Shown in pieces: positions 27,807 through 36,326 of a DNA stretch of 64,000 nt. The position numbers and the translations under genes were made by a program. This DNA comes from JAWPMT01 sp965267435 (GTDB lineage: Bacteria; Bacteroidota; Bacteroidia; Cytophagales; Cyclobacteriaceae), in NCBI GenBank assembly GCA_965267435.1, contig OZ253960.1:3968001-4032000 (forward strand), read 5' to 3'. The notes beneath the pieces are model-generated. The model saw nothing but the letters and a program-made list of their open reading frames with translations, was not told the DNA's origin and ran no database searches. Position 1 is the stretch's first letter. Each line of letters opens with the position of its first letter.

Positions 27807-30266
27807 ATGAAACAGCGCACAACACAAAACATGACACGGGCACTAGCCCCTCTAATCGTCCTCATGCTTACGGTCTCCTGTGGGCAATCTTCAGATTCTG
27901 GGCGCTCGAGGGTCTCCCTGGATCGCAACTGGAGATTCATTCTGGCGGACCCGCACCAGGCCGAGACCTCTGATTACGATGACAGTGACTGGCGCGAGCT
28001 TCATGTGCCGCATGACTGGTCCATTGAAGGAACCTATGAGGAGCACCATCCAGCCGGGAGAAGGGGTGGCTTTTTGCCTACAGGAGTAGGCTGGTACAGA
28101 AAAGAGTTGCCAATAGAACATCTGCATCCCGGGAAAAGGTACTTCATTGAATTTGATGGTGTGTACCTCAACAGCGACGTCTGGATCAATGGCCACCACC
28201 TGGGCCATCGCCCCAATGGCTACATTGGTTTTAGCTACGATCTGACACCTCACCTTGTAGAAGGCCGTAACCTCCTTGCGGTGAGGGTCGACCACTCCCA
28301 AGCTCCAAGTGGCCGGTGGTACACGGGGTCAGGTATCTACCGCCACGTGTGGTTGACAACTACCAGCGACATCCATGTGGCGCTACATGGCACAGCGGTC
28401 TTGGCATCCACCAAGGAGGCCGAAAATACCGCGGAGGTGGACCTTAGCATCACGCTTGTCAACGATCGGCGCGATGAGGAGCTGCTAACAATCATCAGCC
28501 GCATCTTCGGTACGTCCAATGCCCTACTTGCGGAGGACAAAAAGGAGTCCGTCATTCCTCCGGGCAGCCACACATTGGATCACCACTTTCTTATTGATGA
28601 TGCCAAAAAATGGTCCCCAGAGACGCCCAACATGTATGTCATCGAAACCCAGGTTTGGGACGAAAATGAGCTCTTGGACACCTATGAAACCCCCTTTGGC
28701 ATCAGAACCATCGCGTTGGGACCTGAAGGGTTCTTGCTGAATGGGGAGGCTATCAAGCTGAAAGGTCTCAGCAATCATCACGATGCCGGCCCTGTAGGCT
28801 CTGCGGTCCCTGAGGATGTGCTCTATCGAAGATTGAAGATGCTCAAGGACATGGGAGCCAACGCGCTGCGCACCGCCCACCACCCCTTTGCCCCGGAGTT
28901 TTATGCGATGTGTGATACGATGGGATTCATGGTCTTGAATGAGGCCTTTGATGGATGGCATGTGGCCAAGGCCACCTACGACTATGGAAACTACTTCGAG
29001 CAGTGGTGGAAAAGGGACCTCAAAGCGTTCATGCATCGGGATAGAAATCATCCCTCAGTGGTGATTTGGAGTATAGGAAATGAGGTGCGACGATATACCG
29101 ACGAGCAACAGGAGATGATTGTCGATTATGCAAGAGCTATTGACGACAGCAGGCCGATCACCCAAGCGAGAGGCTATAAAACACCGCATACAGATATCGT
29201 GGGCTTCAATGGTCATGGCGAGTTCAAAGGGGCGATCAAAACATACCATGAGAGTCATCCCGACAAAGTGATCCTGGGAACCGAAATGACGCATACCCTG
29301 CAGACGCGTGGTGTCTACAAAACCAAAACATGGTATCGCACCCGGGACAACCCAGCCCCCTGGGAACAGGCGGAGCAATTCGCAAGTATGGAAGCACGGA
29401 TCACCAAGATTGAGGATTTCACCACGGACGAGGTTTTCACCGACAACGCCAGTGCCTATCAGTCCTCTTATGACAATGCCATCGTAAGAATTGGCGTACG
29501 GGACGACTGGAACCGCGCCGAAGCCCTCGACTACTATATTGGAAACTTTCGATGGACAGGCTTTGACTACCTTGGCGAATCTTTCGCCTGGCCCGCTCGC
29601 ACCAACAACTTCGGCATCATAGACCTGGCTGGGTTTCCCAAGGACCATTACTACTTGTATCAAAGCCTGTGGAGCCAAAAGCCAATGGTACACCTACTAC
29701 CGCATTGGACACACCCTGGTAAAGAAGGAGTCAACATCCCTGTGGTGGGCTACACCAACTGTGAGTCGGCGGAGTTGTTGCTGAACGGACAGTCTCTGGG
29801 AGAGCGTTTCATGACTTCGGAGCGACAGCTGGTCTGGAATGTCCCCTATGAGCCCGGAACCATTGAGATTATTGCCAAAAACAACGGCGAGTCCATGGCC
29901 AGCAAAAAATGGACGACAGCGGGAGCGGCCCATAGGGTCAGCCTCTCTTCGGATAGGTCCACCGTGACTGCCAATAGCAAAGACGTCATACACTGTGAAA
30001 TCTCAGTGACAGATGATGCCGGCAACGCCCTCCCTAATGCTGACCTGCTTATCCATTTTGATGTGCGTGGCCCTGCCCAACTTCTGGGCGTTGAAAATGG
30101 GGATATTTTGGACTTGGCGCCACACAAAGTACTGCACAGGAAGCTTTTCAAAGGTAAGGCCCTCCTGATCCTGCAGGCAACAGACCAACCTGGGATCATC
30201 ACGATCACCGCTGATTCAGAAGGTTTGCAAGGCGGCGTCATTCAAGTGAATTCCATAGCTAAATGA
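27807..30266 (+). CDS. Glycoside hydrolase family 2 lipoprotein
   Basis: 819 residues, lipid Cys C25 (LTVSC). GH2 order: sugar-binding jelly roll (about 40-185; PHDWSIEG, GVGWYRKE), Ig-like domain (about 190-300), TIM barrel (about 300-600), and C-terminal Ig-like domains. Acid/base Glu is E426 in WSIGNEV; the nucleophile is probably E493 in ILGTEMT. The architecture is that of beta-galactosidase-like enzymes that remove terminal sugars; beta-galactosidase activity is likely but beta-glucuronidase or others cannot be excluded. Within a sulfatase operon it would act exolytically on desulfated oligosaccharides. It overlaps the next sulfatase by four bases. Confidence 0.92.
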   Translation: MKQRTTQNMTRALAPLIVLMLTVSCGQSSDSGRSRVSLDRNWRFILADPHQAETSDYDDSDWRELHVPHDWSIEGTYEEHHPAGRRGGFLPTGVGWYRKELPIEHLHPGKRYFIEFDGVYLNSDVWINGHHLGHRPNGYIGFSYDLTPHLVEGRNLLAVRVDHSQAPSGRWYTGSGIYRHVWLTTTSDIHVALHGTAVLASTKEAENTAEVDLSITLVNDRRDEELLTIISRIFGTSNALLAEDKKESVIPPGSHTLDHHFLIDDAKKWSPETPNMYVIETQVWDENELLDTYETPFGIRTIALGPEGFLLNGEAIKLKGLSNHHDAGPVGSAVPEDVLYRRLKMLKDMGANALRTAHHPFAPEFYAMCDTMGFMVLNEAFDGWHVAKATYDYGNYFEQWWKRDLKAFMHRDRNHPSVVIWSIGNEVRRYTDEQQEMIVDYARAIDDSRPITQARGYKTPHTDIVGFNGHGEFKGAIKTYHESHPDKVILGTEMTHTLQTRGVYKTKTWYRTRDNPAPWEQAEQFASMEARITKIEDFTTDEVFTDNASAYQSSYDNAIVRIGVRDDWNRAEALDYYIGNFRWTGFDYLGESFAWPARTNNFGIIDLAGFPKDHYYLYQSLWSQKPMVHLLPHWTHPGKEGVNIPVVGYTNCESAELLLNGQSLGERFMTSERQLVWNVPYEPGTIEIIAKNNGESMASKKWTTAGAAHRVSLSSDRSTVTANSKDVIHCEISVTDDAGNALPNADLLIHFDVRGPAQLLGVENGDILDLAPHKVLHRKLFKGKALLILQATDQPGIITITADSEGLQGGVIQVNSIAK

Positions 30267-31813
30267 AATCAACCACAGGATCCATACGACGCATTGCCTC
30301 GGCTGTGCTCTTTCTCTTTCTCATTATAGGCTGCGAAAAAAAAGAGGACGTTACTTCCAAAAAGCCCAATATCGTCATCATTTATCTCGATGACCTTGGC
30401 TATGGTGATCTCAGCTCCTACGGTGCCACCCAGATCCATACCCCCAACATGGACAGACTCGTCAATGAGGGTATCAAATTCACAAATGGCTATGCCAGCT
30501 CAGCCACCTGCACGCCCAGTAGGTACGCCCTACTCACGGGAACTTATCCCTGGAGGAGGAACCTCAGGGTCGTGCAGGCCACGTCAGCCATGATCATCGA
30601 TACTGCTGCAATGACGCTCCCCAAAATGCTGCAGTCTCAGGGATATCACACAGGTATTGTGGGCAAATGGCACCTGGGCATGGGCGCAGGAAGTGTAGAT
30701 TGGAACAATAAAATTACGCTGGGGCCCAACGAAATTGGATTCGACTTCGCACATGTCATGGCCGCCACACAGGACCGCGTCCCCTCCGTATATATTGAAA
30801 ATGGCCTCGTCGTTAATCTGGACGCCAGCGACCCCCTGGAGGTCGACTACAAGAAAAATTTCGATGACCAACCAACGGGGAAGGACAACCCTGAGCTCCT
30901 GAGCGTGAAGTGGCACCATGGCCACAACGGCAGCATTGTCAATGGCATCTCTCGCATTGGTTACATGAAAGGAGGCAGGTCCGCCCACTGGAGTGACGTA
31001 GATATGGCTGATCATTTCCTTGAAGAAGCACAGTCCTATATAAGAGAACACAAGGACGAACCCTTTTTTCTCTACTATGCCATGCAGCAACCCCATGTCC
31101 CCAGGACGCCGCACCCAAGGTTTGTGGGGGCAACAGATCTGGGGGCCCGCGGTGATGTTATTGTCGAGGCTGACTGGTGTGTAGGACAACTGTTGAACAC
31201 CTTGGAAGAGGAGGAGCTCATGGAAAATACATTGATCATTTTCTCCAGTGACAATGGCCCCGTGCTGCAAGACGGCTATTTTGACGAAGCCGATACCCGA
31301 ATAGGCGAACACGACCCGGCAGGTGGATTGCGAGGGGGAAAATACAGCTTGTTTGAAGCCGGCGCACGTGTCCCGTTCGCCACTTATTGGCGGGGGACGA
31401 TACAACCCTCAGTAAGCGAAGCCGTGGTTTCGCAAATTGACATCCTCAACTCACTGGCACAACTTACCGGCTCTGAGGTCCGAGTTGAGGACGGTCACGA
31501 ACTGCTGAATGTTTTTCTAGGTATCAGTGATGAGGGGCGAAAAGAGCTGGTGCTGGAAGCCATCAAGAGAACTGCCCTGCGCCAGGGTGACTGGGTCATG
31601 ATCCCACCCTACCCGGGAAGAAAAATCAACCCCAATGTCAATATTGAACTCGGAAACGGTGACGACTTCCTTCTCTACAATCTCAAGGAGGACTCTTCGC
31701 AGCAAAGGAACCTCGCTGGCGAGCACCCCGAAAAACTTCGGGACATGGTAGAAGCATACAAAGCCCTAAGAGGAGAGGCATACTATGAAGGACTGACATT
31801 AGCCCTGCCCTAA
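30263..31813 (+). CDS. S1-family sulfatase lipoprotein
   Basis: 516 residues, lipid Cys C24 (LIIGC). Metal ligands in IYLDDLGYGDL (D43, D44) and FSSDNGP, maturation motif C83-T-P-S-R87 with YALLTGTY, and GKWHLG. It aligns along its length with the sulfatase at 8924, including unusual blocks such as QDRVPSVYIENG and VNGISRIGYMKGG, but keeps the intact motif that the 8924 protein has lost. Start overlaps GH2 by ATGA. It is the last intact gene of the operon; a SusC remnant begins about 20 bases after its stop. Confidence 0.93.
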   Translation: MKSTTGSIRRIASAVLFLFLIIGCEKKEDVTSKKPNIVIIYLDDLGYGDLSSYGATQIHTPNMDRLVNEGIKFTNGYASSATCTPSRYALLTGTYPWRRNLRVVQATSAMIIDTAAMTLPKMLQSQGYHTGIVGKWHLGMGAGSVDWNNKITLGPNEIGFDFAHVMAATQDRVPSVYIENGLVVNLDASDPLEVDYKKNFDDQPTGKDNPELLSVKWHHGHNGSIVNGISRIGYMKGGRSAHWSDVDMADHFLEEAQSYIREHKDEPFFLYYAMQQPHVPRTPHPRFVGATDLGARGDVIVEADWCVGQLLNTLEEEELMENTLIIFSSDNGPVLQDGYFDEADTRIGEHDPAGGLRGGKYSLFEAGARVPFATYWRGTIQPSVSEAVVSQIDILNSLAQLTGSEVRVEDGHELLNVFLGISDEGRKELVLEAIKRTALRQGDWVMIPPYPGRKINPNVNIELGNGDDFLLYNLKEDSSQQRNLAGEHPEKLRDMVEAYKALRGEAYYEGLTLALP

Positions 31814-31836
31814 AGCTACGCTGGTTCATCCACTGG

Positions 31837-32121
31837 TTGAATGCAAACTGCAGAGCTCAATCCTCCCTGTTTGTGGAAGACGCGAGCTTCATTCGTCTTA
31901 AAAACCTGGCTCTCAGTTATGAGGTGCCGCAGCCCAAATTGCAGAAGGTGGGCCTCCGCCGGGTGCGGGTCTATTTGAGCGCACAAAATCTTTTTACAAT
32001 TTCGGACTACAAGGGGTATGATCCCCAAACTAAATCAGGCTCCTTACAAGCCCCGGGAGTAGACAGAGGCTCTTTCCCCATTGCAAGGACATACACAATT
32101 GGTATTAATTTAGGCTATTGA
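31837..32121 (+). pseudogene. SusC C-terminal remnant
   Basis: About 94 codons that match the last barrel strands of the SusC at 16213-19203: AQSSLFVEDASFIRLKNLA, LRRVRVYLSAQNLFTISDY, YDPQTKSGSLQAPGVDRGS, YTIGINLGY. All upstream parts (signal, plug, most of the barrel) are missing, replaced by the sulfatase gene. It keeps its frame and its own stop and lies 3 bases before an intact susD, just as in the intact pair. It cannot work as a transporter. This is a duplicated susC/D pair in which susC was cut by a rearrangement. Confidence 0.9.
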
Positions 32122-32124
32122 AAG

Positions 32125-33681
32125 ATGAATAGGGTCATGAAGAAATTTGGTAGTACTCTCATAATGATCGCCATACTTTGTACTTGCCATAGTTGCAAGG
32201 AGAGCCTAAAAGAGGAGGCCAAAGATGCCTCCACTGTGAGTAATTTCTTTCAGACTACTGAGAGCCTGCAGTCGGTAGTCACGGCCACCTACCGGCAACT
32301 GGTCGATAACCCGTGGCACAGAGGGCTAGGCGGTGCTCGACATCGCATCATATTTTGCGGTGCCGATGACTGGACGTCTCAGGCTGGAGGTAATAAGGGC
32401 GATTTCAAGGAGGGAGATCAACTCGCGATCCGTGCATCGAACGCTGCCATTTCGGCGGGAGGTTGGAACATGCCCTATTACGTGATCTTGCAGGCCAATT
32501 TTGCCCTTCAGGGGCGAGAAGAGCTGATCGCCAGGGACCTGGACGAAGGCAAAATCAATACCATAGTTTCCGAAGCCTATTTCCTACGAGCATGGGCCTA
32601 CTTCAGGCTGGTCAGGCTCTACGGGGGTGTTCCCATTGTACTCAAACCCGAAAGCGGCCCCGAAGACTTTGGCGTGGCCCGCAACAGTGTGGAAGAGGTG
32701 TACACCCAAGTATTGTCCGACCTGGAGGTAGCAATTGCCACACTTCCGGAGACGCAACCAGAACGGGGCCGCGTCAACAGGTGGGCTGCCAAGGCCCTGA
32801 GAGCCAACGTCTACCTGACCATGGCCAGCTGGCCGCTGAAGCAGACCGACAAGTTCGCCAACGCCCTCGCCGACGCCACCGACGTGCTGACGAATGGCCC
32901 TTATGCCTTCGAACCTGAATTTGCGAGCATGTTTCTGATCGAAAATGAGGACACGAATTCCGAGTACATATGGCAACTGAAGTTTTGCAACATCACCGCC
33001 TGCCCCGGTCAACAACTGCTCACCCCCTTCGCATCTCAGACAACCAAACCGGCAGAGTTGGGTGGCTTTCAGGACCTATTCATCGAGAAAGCCTTCTTCA
33101 ACAGATTCCCGGAGGGCGCCAGAAAGGACCACACGTTTCTCACCCAGCTAATCTCAGAAGATGGATCTATTTTGCCGTGGCAGGACTTTATCTCAAAGCA
33201 TCCGTTTTTGAGCAAGTTTTATGACGGCACGGTAGACAAGAATGCTCCCTATGAGCCACAGAGGGGCACTACCGCGCCTGCCTCGGACCTGGACTTCCCT
33301 ATGATTCGGATCACCGAAATGATGTTGATCTATGCCGAGGCCCAGGTAATGGGAGGCGGAGGAGATAGCGGTACAGCACTTACCTACCTCAATATGGTTC
33401 GGAGAAGGGGCAAGGGCGTGGATGTCAACGCTCCTGACGCTGACGACCTCACGTCTTTTACGAGACAAGATGTGATCGATGAAAGAGGATGGGAGTTTGT
33501 AGGCGAAATGAAGCGATGGTTTGATCTCACCCGTACGGAGACCCTGGCCGACGCCCTCACAGACAGGGAGGCAGATGAAGTCCCTCTGATCGGAGACCCC
33601 AACAATAAAAACCTGTACTATCACCCACTCCCCGACCTCGACTTGCAGATCAATCCAAACCTGACGCAAAATCCCAGGTAG
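32125..33681 (+). CDS. Second SusD/RagB-family lipoprotein
   Basis: 518 residues, the same length as the SusD at 19206 and by eye about 85-90% identical in protein. Lipid Cys C24 (CHSC) after a hydrophobic core (TLIMIAILCTC); Met at codon 5 is an alternative start. All SusD blocks are present: AYFLRAWAYFRLVRLYGGVP, RWAAKALRANVYLTMASWP, RITEMMLIYAEAQ, DERGWEFVGEMKRWFDLTRT. Its own SusC is only a remnant. If expressed it would have to partner the SusC at 16213. The differences are mostly synonymous or conservative, which argues that it is still selected. Confidence 0.93.
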   Translation: MNRVMKKFGSTLIMIAILCTCHSCKESLKEEAKDASTVSNFFQTTESLQSVVTATYRQLVDNPWHRGLGGARHRIIFCGADDWTSQAGGNKGDFKEGDQLAIRASNAAISAGGWNMPYYVILQANFALQGREELIARDLDEGKINTIVSEAYFLRAWAYFRLVRLYGGVPIVLKPESGPEDFGVARNSVEEVYTQVLSDLEVAIATLPETQPERGRVNRWAAKALRANVYLTMASWPLKQTDKFANALADATDVLTNGPYAFEPEFASMFLIENEDTNSEYIWQLKFCNITACPGQQLLTPFASQTTKPAELGGFQDLFIEKAFFNRFPEGARKDHTFLTQLISEDGSILPWQDFISKHPFLSKFYDGTVDKNAPYEPQRGTTAPASDLDFPMIRITEMMLIYAEAQVMGGGGDSGTALTYLNMVRRRGKGVDVNAPDADDLTSFTRQDVIDERGWEFVGEMKRWFDLTRTETLADALTDREADEVPLIGDPNNKNLYYHPLPDLDLQINPNLTQNPR

Positions 33682-33783
33682 ATGATCTAAAGAATTGAGC
33701 CATCTCCATGTGAGGAATGAGCTGGCCATCGTAACCGCAAGCTCAACTCTGACCTTGCCAGGTTTCGCGTATCTCTTGAAGAA

Positions 33784-33843
33784 TTTGTCCCCGGTCGCTG
33801 CATGATTTATACCCCTTTTTAGACCGACGAAGGTCCACCTTTG
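33784..33843 (+). promoter_or_regulatory. Putative HTCS-type box and -7 element (site 4, orphan cassette A)
   Basis: TTTGTCCCC at 33784, TGCATG centre, TACCCC with A at 33811, then CACCTTTG (-7-like) at 33836, 25 bp after the second half. It precedes no intact gene; a hairpin follows at 33935 and then a SusD remnant. Confidence 0.6.
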
Positions 33844-33963
33844 CCTCGAAAGGCTTGAGATACATATCTCCAAGCTCAAAGAAACTGATATTCTTCTCCT
33901 GTGAGTGAGAAGTTTTATTGTCTATAGCTGGTTGAAACCCTGGGTCCAACGGATTCAGGGTTT
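33844..33963 (+). ncRNA. Candidate short transcript ending in a conserved hairpin, cassette A
   Basis: Between the -7-like element and a 13-bp hairpin (33935-33963; AAACCCTG-GGTCC, loop AAC, GGATT-CAGGGTTT, then TATTG) there is no ORF. The last ~95 bases, including CTCAAAGAAA and TTGTCTATAGC, recur in cassette B. A transcript would be about 115 nt. It may instead be the leftover leader of a lost susC gene. Speculative. Confidence 0.3.
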
Positions 33964-34006
33964 TATTGTAAAAGCAAGGGATCATCGTAATTGGATGCTC
34001 CTGTGC

Positions 34007-34140
34007 TTCGAACCAGAGTTTGCCAGCATCTCCCTCATAGTCCCCCCAATAGGGGTCCTCACGACAAGAACCAGTACTATCATCCACTTCCCGAATTCGA
34101 TTGGCAGATCAATCACAACTTGATGCAAAACCCACGATCG
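34007..34140 (+). pseudogene. SusD remnant with internal deletion
   Basis: Two pieces of a third SusD are joined. TTCGAACCAGAGTTTGCC (34007) encodes FEPEFASISLI, matching FEPEFASMFLI of the intact SusD. From about 34049, in another frame, GPHDKNQYYHPLPEF...DWQINHNLMQNPR matches the SusD C-terminus. Everything between (about 270 residues) and everything before is missing. It is clearly non-functional and shows that this spot once held a further susC/D copy. Confidence 0.85.
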
Positions 34141-34226
34141 CCGACACAAGGAGTTAGGTCGGCCCCAGGTGACGACTACCCCACCTCAATACTCAGCATA
34201 GGCATGGAAATAGCTGTTTTGCAGGA

Positions 34227-34285
34227 TTTGTCCCCCACACTGCAGGACTTGTACCCCTTTTTGAAATCATGAGGGTCGAATTTTG
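34227..34285 (+). promoter_or_regulatory. Putative HTCS-type box and -7 element (site 5, orphan cassette B)
   Basis: TTTGTCCCCC at 34227, CTGCAGGA centre, TACCCC with A at 34253 and GAATTTTG (-7-like) at 34278, again 25 bp after the second half. No intact gene follows directly. Confidence 0.6.
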
Positions 34286-34442
34286 GTCTTCCTATCCTCG
34301 CCTAGAGGAGCCTAAAACAACTTACCAAGCTCAACCGCCGACAGAACTGCCCAATCTCAAAGAAATTAAACGTCTTCTTCTGTGTGAAGAGTTTTTTTGT
34401 CTATAGCCGGTCAAAACCCTGAGTCCTTTGGATTCAGGGTTT
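34286..34442 (+). ncRNA. Candidate short transcript ending in a conserved hairpin, cassette B
   Basis: The tail is homologous to cassette A. The hairpin at 34414-34442 is AAACCCTG-AGTCC, loop TTT, GGATT-CAGGGTTT. Compared with cassette A one G-U pair is an A-U pair, so pairing is kept while the sequence differs. No ORF lies inside. Could be a small RNA or a decayed leader. The bases from 34443 to 34612 hold nothing I recognise. Confidence 0.3.
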
Positions 34443-34612
34443 CTCCATTAAGCATTTATGGACATTAGCAGGGAGCAATGATTCAGATCACCTCATCCCG
34501 GGTCGTCCGACTTCATAAAAGTGAATCACGGTTTCATCATACAAAGTGATGACACAGCCCAACTCCTTGACTATCTGGCGGTAGCCTCTGATCCTTCCCT
34601 TTGAATGATATA

Positions 34613-34668
34613 ACCCACCAAATGCCATATACCTCCCGGAAATTCATACCGGCTAGAAGCAATTTTGT
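34613..34668 (+). promoter_or_regulatory. Putative HTCS-type box and -7 element (site 6)
   Basis: ACCC at 34613 and TCCC at 34635 are 22 bp apart, and CAATTTTG (-7-like) begins about 25 bp later. The halves are shorter than at other sites. The -7 element ends only a few bases before ATG 34672, as at the paralogous sulfatase 23210. Confidence 0.4.
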
Positions 34669-34671
34669 ATT

Positions 34672-36117
34672 ATGAGCGGAGTCTCTCCGAAAATCTTCAT
34701 TGGCGTTTCTGCAATTGCATTGTTGGGCATGGTGGATGGCTTCACAACTGACGGGTATGTTGGCGCCGCTTCAGTTCGACCCGCTCCTACCCTGCCAAAC
34801 ATTATAGTCGTACTCACTGACGATCAGGGGTACAAAGATGTTGGCTTTAATGGATCCACGGATATACCCACGCCCAACATAGATCGGATAGCCCGGAATG
34901 GCGTAGTATTCACTAACGGTTACGTCAGCTATGCCCTTTGTGGTCCGAGTCGTGCGGGTCTTATCACGGGGAGGTACCAAGACAGATTTGGCTTCAGCTT
35001 AAATCCATTGTTTGCTCCCAAAGACTCCACACAAGGGTTACCGCGATCCGAACAAACGCTGGCAACGGCCCTGCGGCAGGCAAATTACCGAACCATGGCC
35101 ATCGGCAAATGGCACCTCGGAGCGCATCCCTCTCTAAGGCCCCTGAGCCGTGGATTTGACGAGTTCTTCGGATTCTTGACCGGTGGTCATCGCTACTTCC
35201 CAAAGAACTGGACCCTGAACGACATATCGGAGGTGTCCAGTCAACAAGATGCCTACAGAACCAAACTTCTGAGAAATCACGAACGCGTCGAGGAAACCGA
35301 GTACCTCACTGACGCCCTTTCCAGGGAGGCAGTTCGTTTTGTAGAAAGAAATGCCCAAGGTCCCTTTTTCCTGTACCTGGCATACAATGCACCTCACACC
35401 CCATTACAGGCTACTCGCAAGTACCTTAACCGCTTCCCGCACATCACCGACAAGCGCCGCAGGACCTACGCGGCCATGGTGAGCGCTGTTGACGAGGGCG
35501 TGGGACATCTGTTGGACAAACTGGAGGAGCTGGCCATCACGGAGAATACGATCGTGTTCTTTCTTTCAGACAATGGAGGCCCCGAAAAAAGGAACCATTC
35601 TGACAATGGGATCCTAAGAGGCGGAAAAGGGTCACTGTACGAGGGCGGTATACGCGTGCCTTTCGCCGTTCAGTGGCCAGGCGTACTCCCATCCCAAAGC
35701 CATTATCACGAGCCCGTGATTTCCATGGATATTTTCGCTACTGCCGTTGCCGCTGCCGGCGTCGACCCAAAAAATGAGTTGGATGGTGTGGATCTGGTAC
35801 CCTTTCTTACCGGCGTAAATGCCTCAGCACCGCATGAGAGGCTATATTGGCGGAAGGTATCGCGCGATGGCCTTGCGATCAGGGAAGGAAGCCTCAAACT
35901 GGTGAAAGACAGGGTGGGCGAGGTCGAGCTCTACAACGTCAGCGAAGACATCAGTGAGTCAGCTCAACTGTCAATCCCCTCCAAATCTGAACATCTAATG
36001 CGTAATTTCGGCAGCTGGAATAATCGCAACCAGGAACCCGCCTTCATGGGTCTCATGCAAGGTGGGGCATACGACGACATTCACCCGGACAGGTTTACCA
36101 ATGGTGAGAAGTATTAG
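34672..36117 (+). CDS. S1-family sulfatase, paralogue of the 23210 gene
   Basis: 481 residues, with a cleavable-type signal (IFIGVSAIALLGMVDG) rather than a lipobox, so probably released to the periplasm. From about residue 40 it is very similar to the sulfatase at 23210: LTDDQGYKDVGFNGSTD, maturation motif C90-G-P-S-R94, GRYQDRFGFSLNPLFAPKD, LSDNGGPE and the C-terminal MGLMQGGAYDD. Same specificity but a different location is a fair inference. It stands alone behind its own putative HTCS site and the decayed susD. Confidence 0.92.
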   Translation: MSGVSPKIFIGVSAIALLGMVDGFTTDGYVGAASVRPAPTLPNIIVVLTDDQGYKDVGFNGSTDIPTPNIDRIARNGVVFTNGYVSYALCGPSRAGLITGRYQDRFGFSLNPLFAPKDSTQGLPRSEQTLATALRQANYRTMAIGKWHLGAHPSLRPLSRGFDEFFGFLTGGHRYFPKNWTLNDISEVSSQQDAYRTKLLRNHERVEETEYLTDALSREAVRFVERNAQGPFFLYLAYNAPHTPLQATRKYLNRFPHITDKRRRTYAAMVSAVDEGVGHLLDKLEELAITENTIVFFLSDNGGPEKRNHSDNGILRGGKGSLYEGGIRVPFAVQWPGVLPSQSHYHEPVISMDIFATAVAAAGVDPKNELDGVDLVPFLTGVNASAPHERLYWRKVSRDGLAIREGSLKLVKDRVGEVELYNVSEDISESAQLSIPSKSEHLMRNFGSWNNRNQEPAFMGLMQGGAYDDIHPDRFTNGEKY

Positions 36118-36242
36118 CCCAGAACCCGGGCAGTCCTTCTCCACACATGAAATGATTCGGTAAAACCGGCATGCATCACTCAAAACCTCCAAATACGCCT
36201 TGATTATCCAAAAACGTCCTCTTCTTGAGCTGTTATGAATGA

Positions 36243-36301
36243 TTTGCCCCCTTCATTGCATGTAGCCTACCCCCAGGGGTGGCGCCACCGTCATACGTTT
36301 G
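36243..36301 (+). promoter_or_regulatory. Putative HTCS-type box and -7 element (site 7, crp-like gene)
   Basis: TTTGCCCCC at 36243, TGCATG centre, TACCCCC with A at 36269, then a perfect -7 element TACGTTTG at 36294, 25 bp after the second half. The box is almost superimposable on site 4 (TTTGnCCCC, TGCATG, TACCCC). It would place the Crp-like regulator under the control of the HTCS. Confidence 0.65.
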
Positions 36302-36326
36302 TATCAAGGCTAAGATCGCAGAGCAC

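Noticed and set aside
30584..31405. 273-codon antisense frame inside a sulfatase gene
   Set aside because: The opposite strand encodes a full sulfatase with all motifs; the antisense product has no recognisable features.
31814..34671. Insertion sequence as the cause of the susC/D rearrangement
   Set aside because: No transposase, terminal inverted repeats or target-site duplication are visible; recombination between duplicated susC/D copies explains the remnants.
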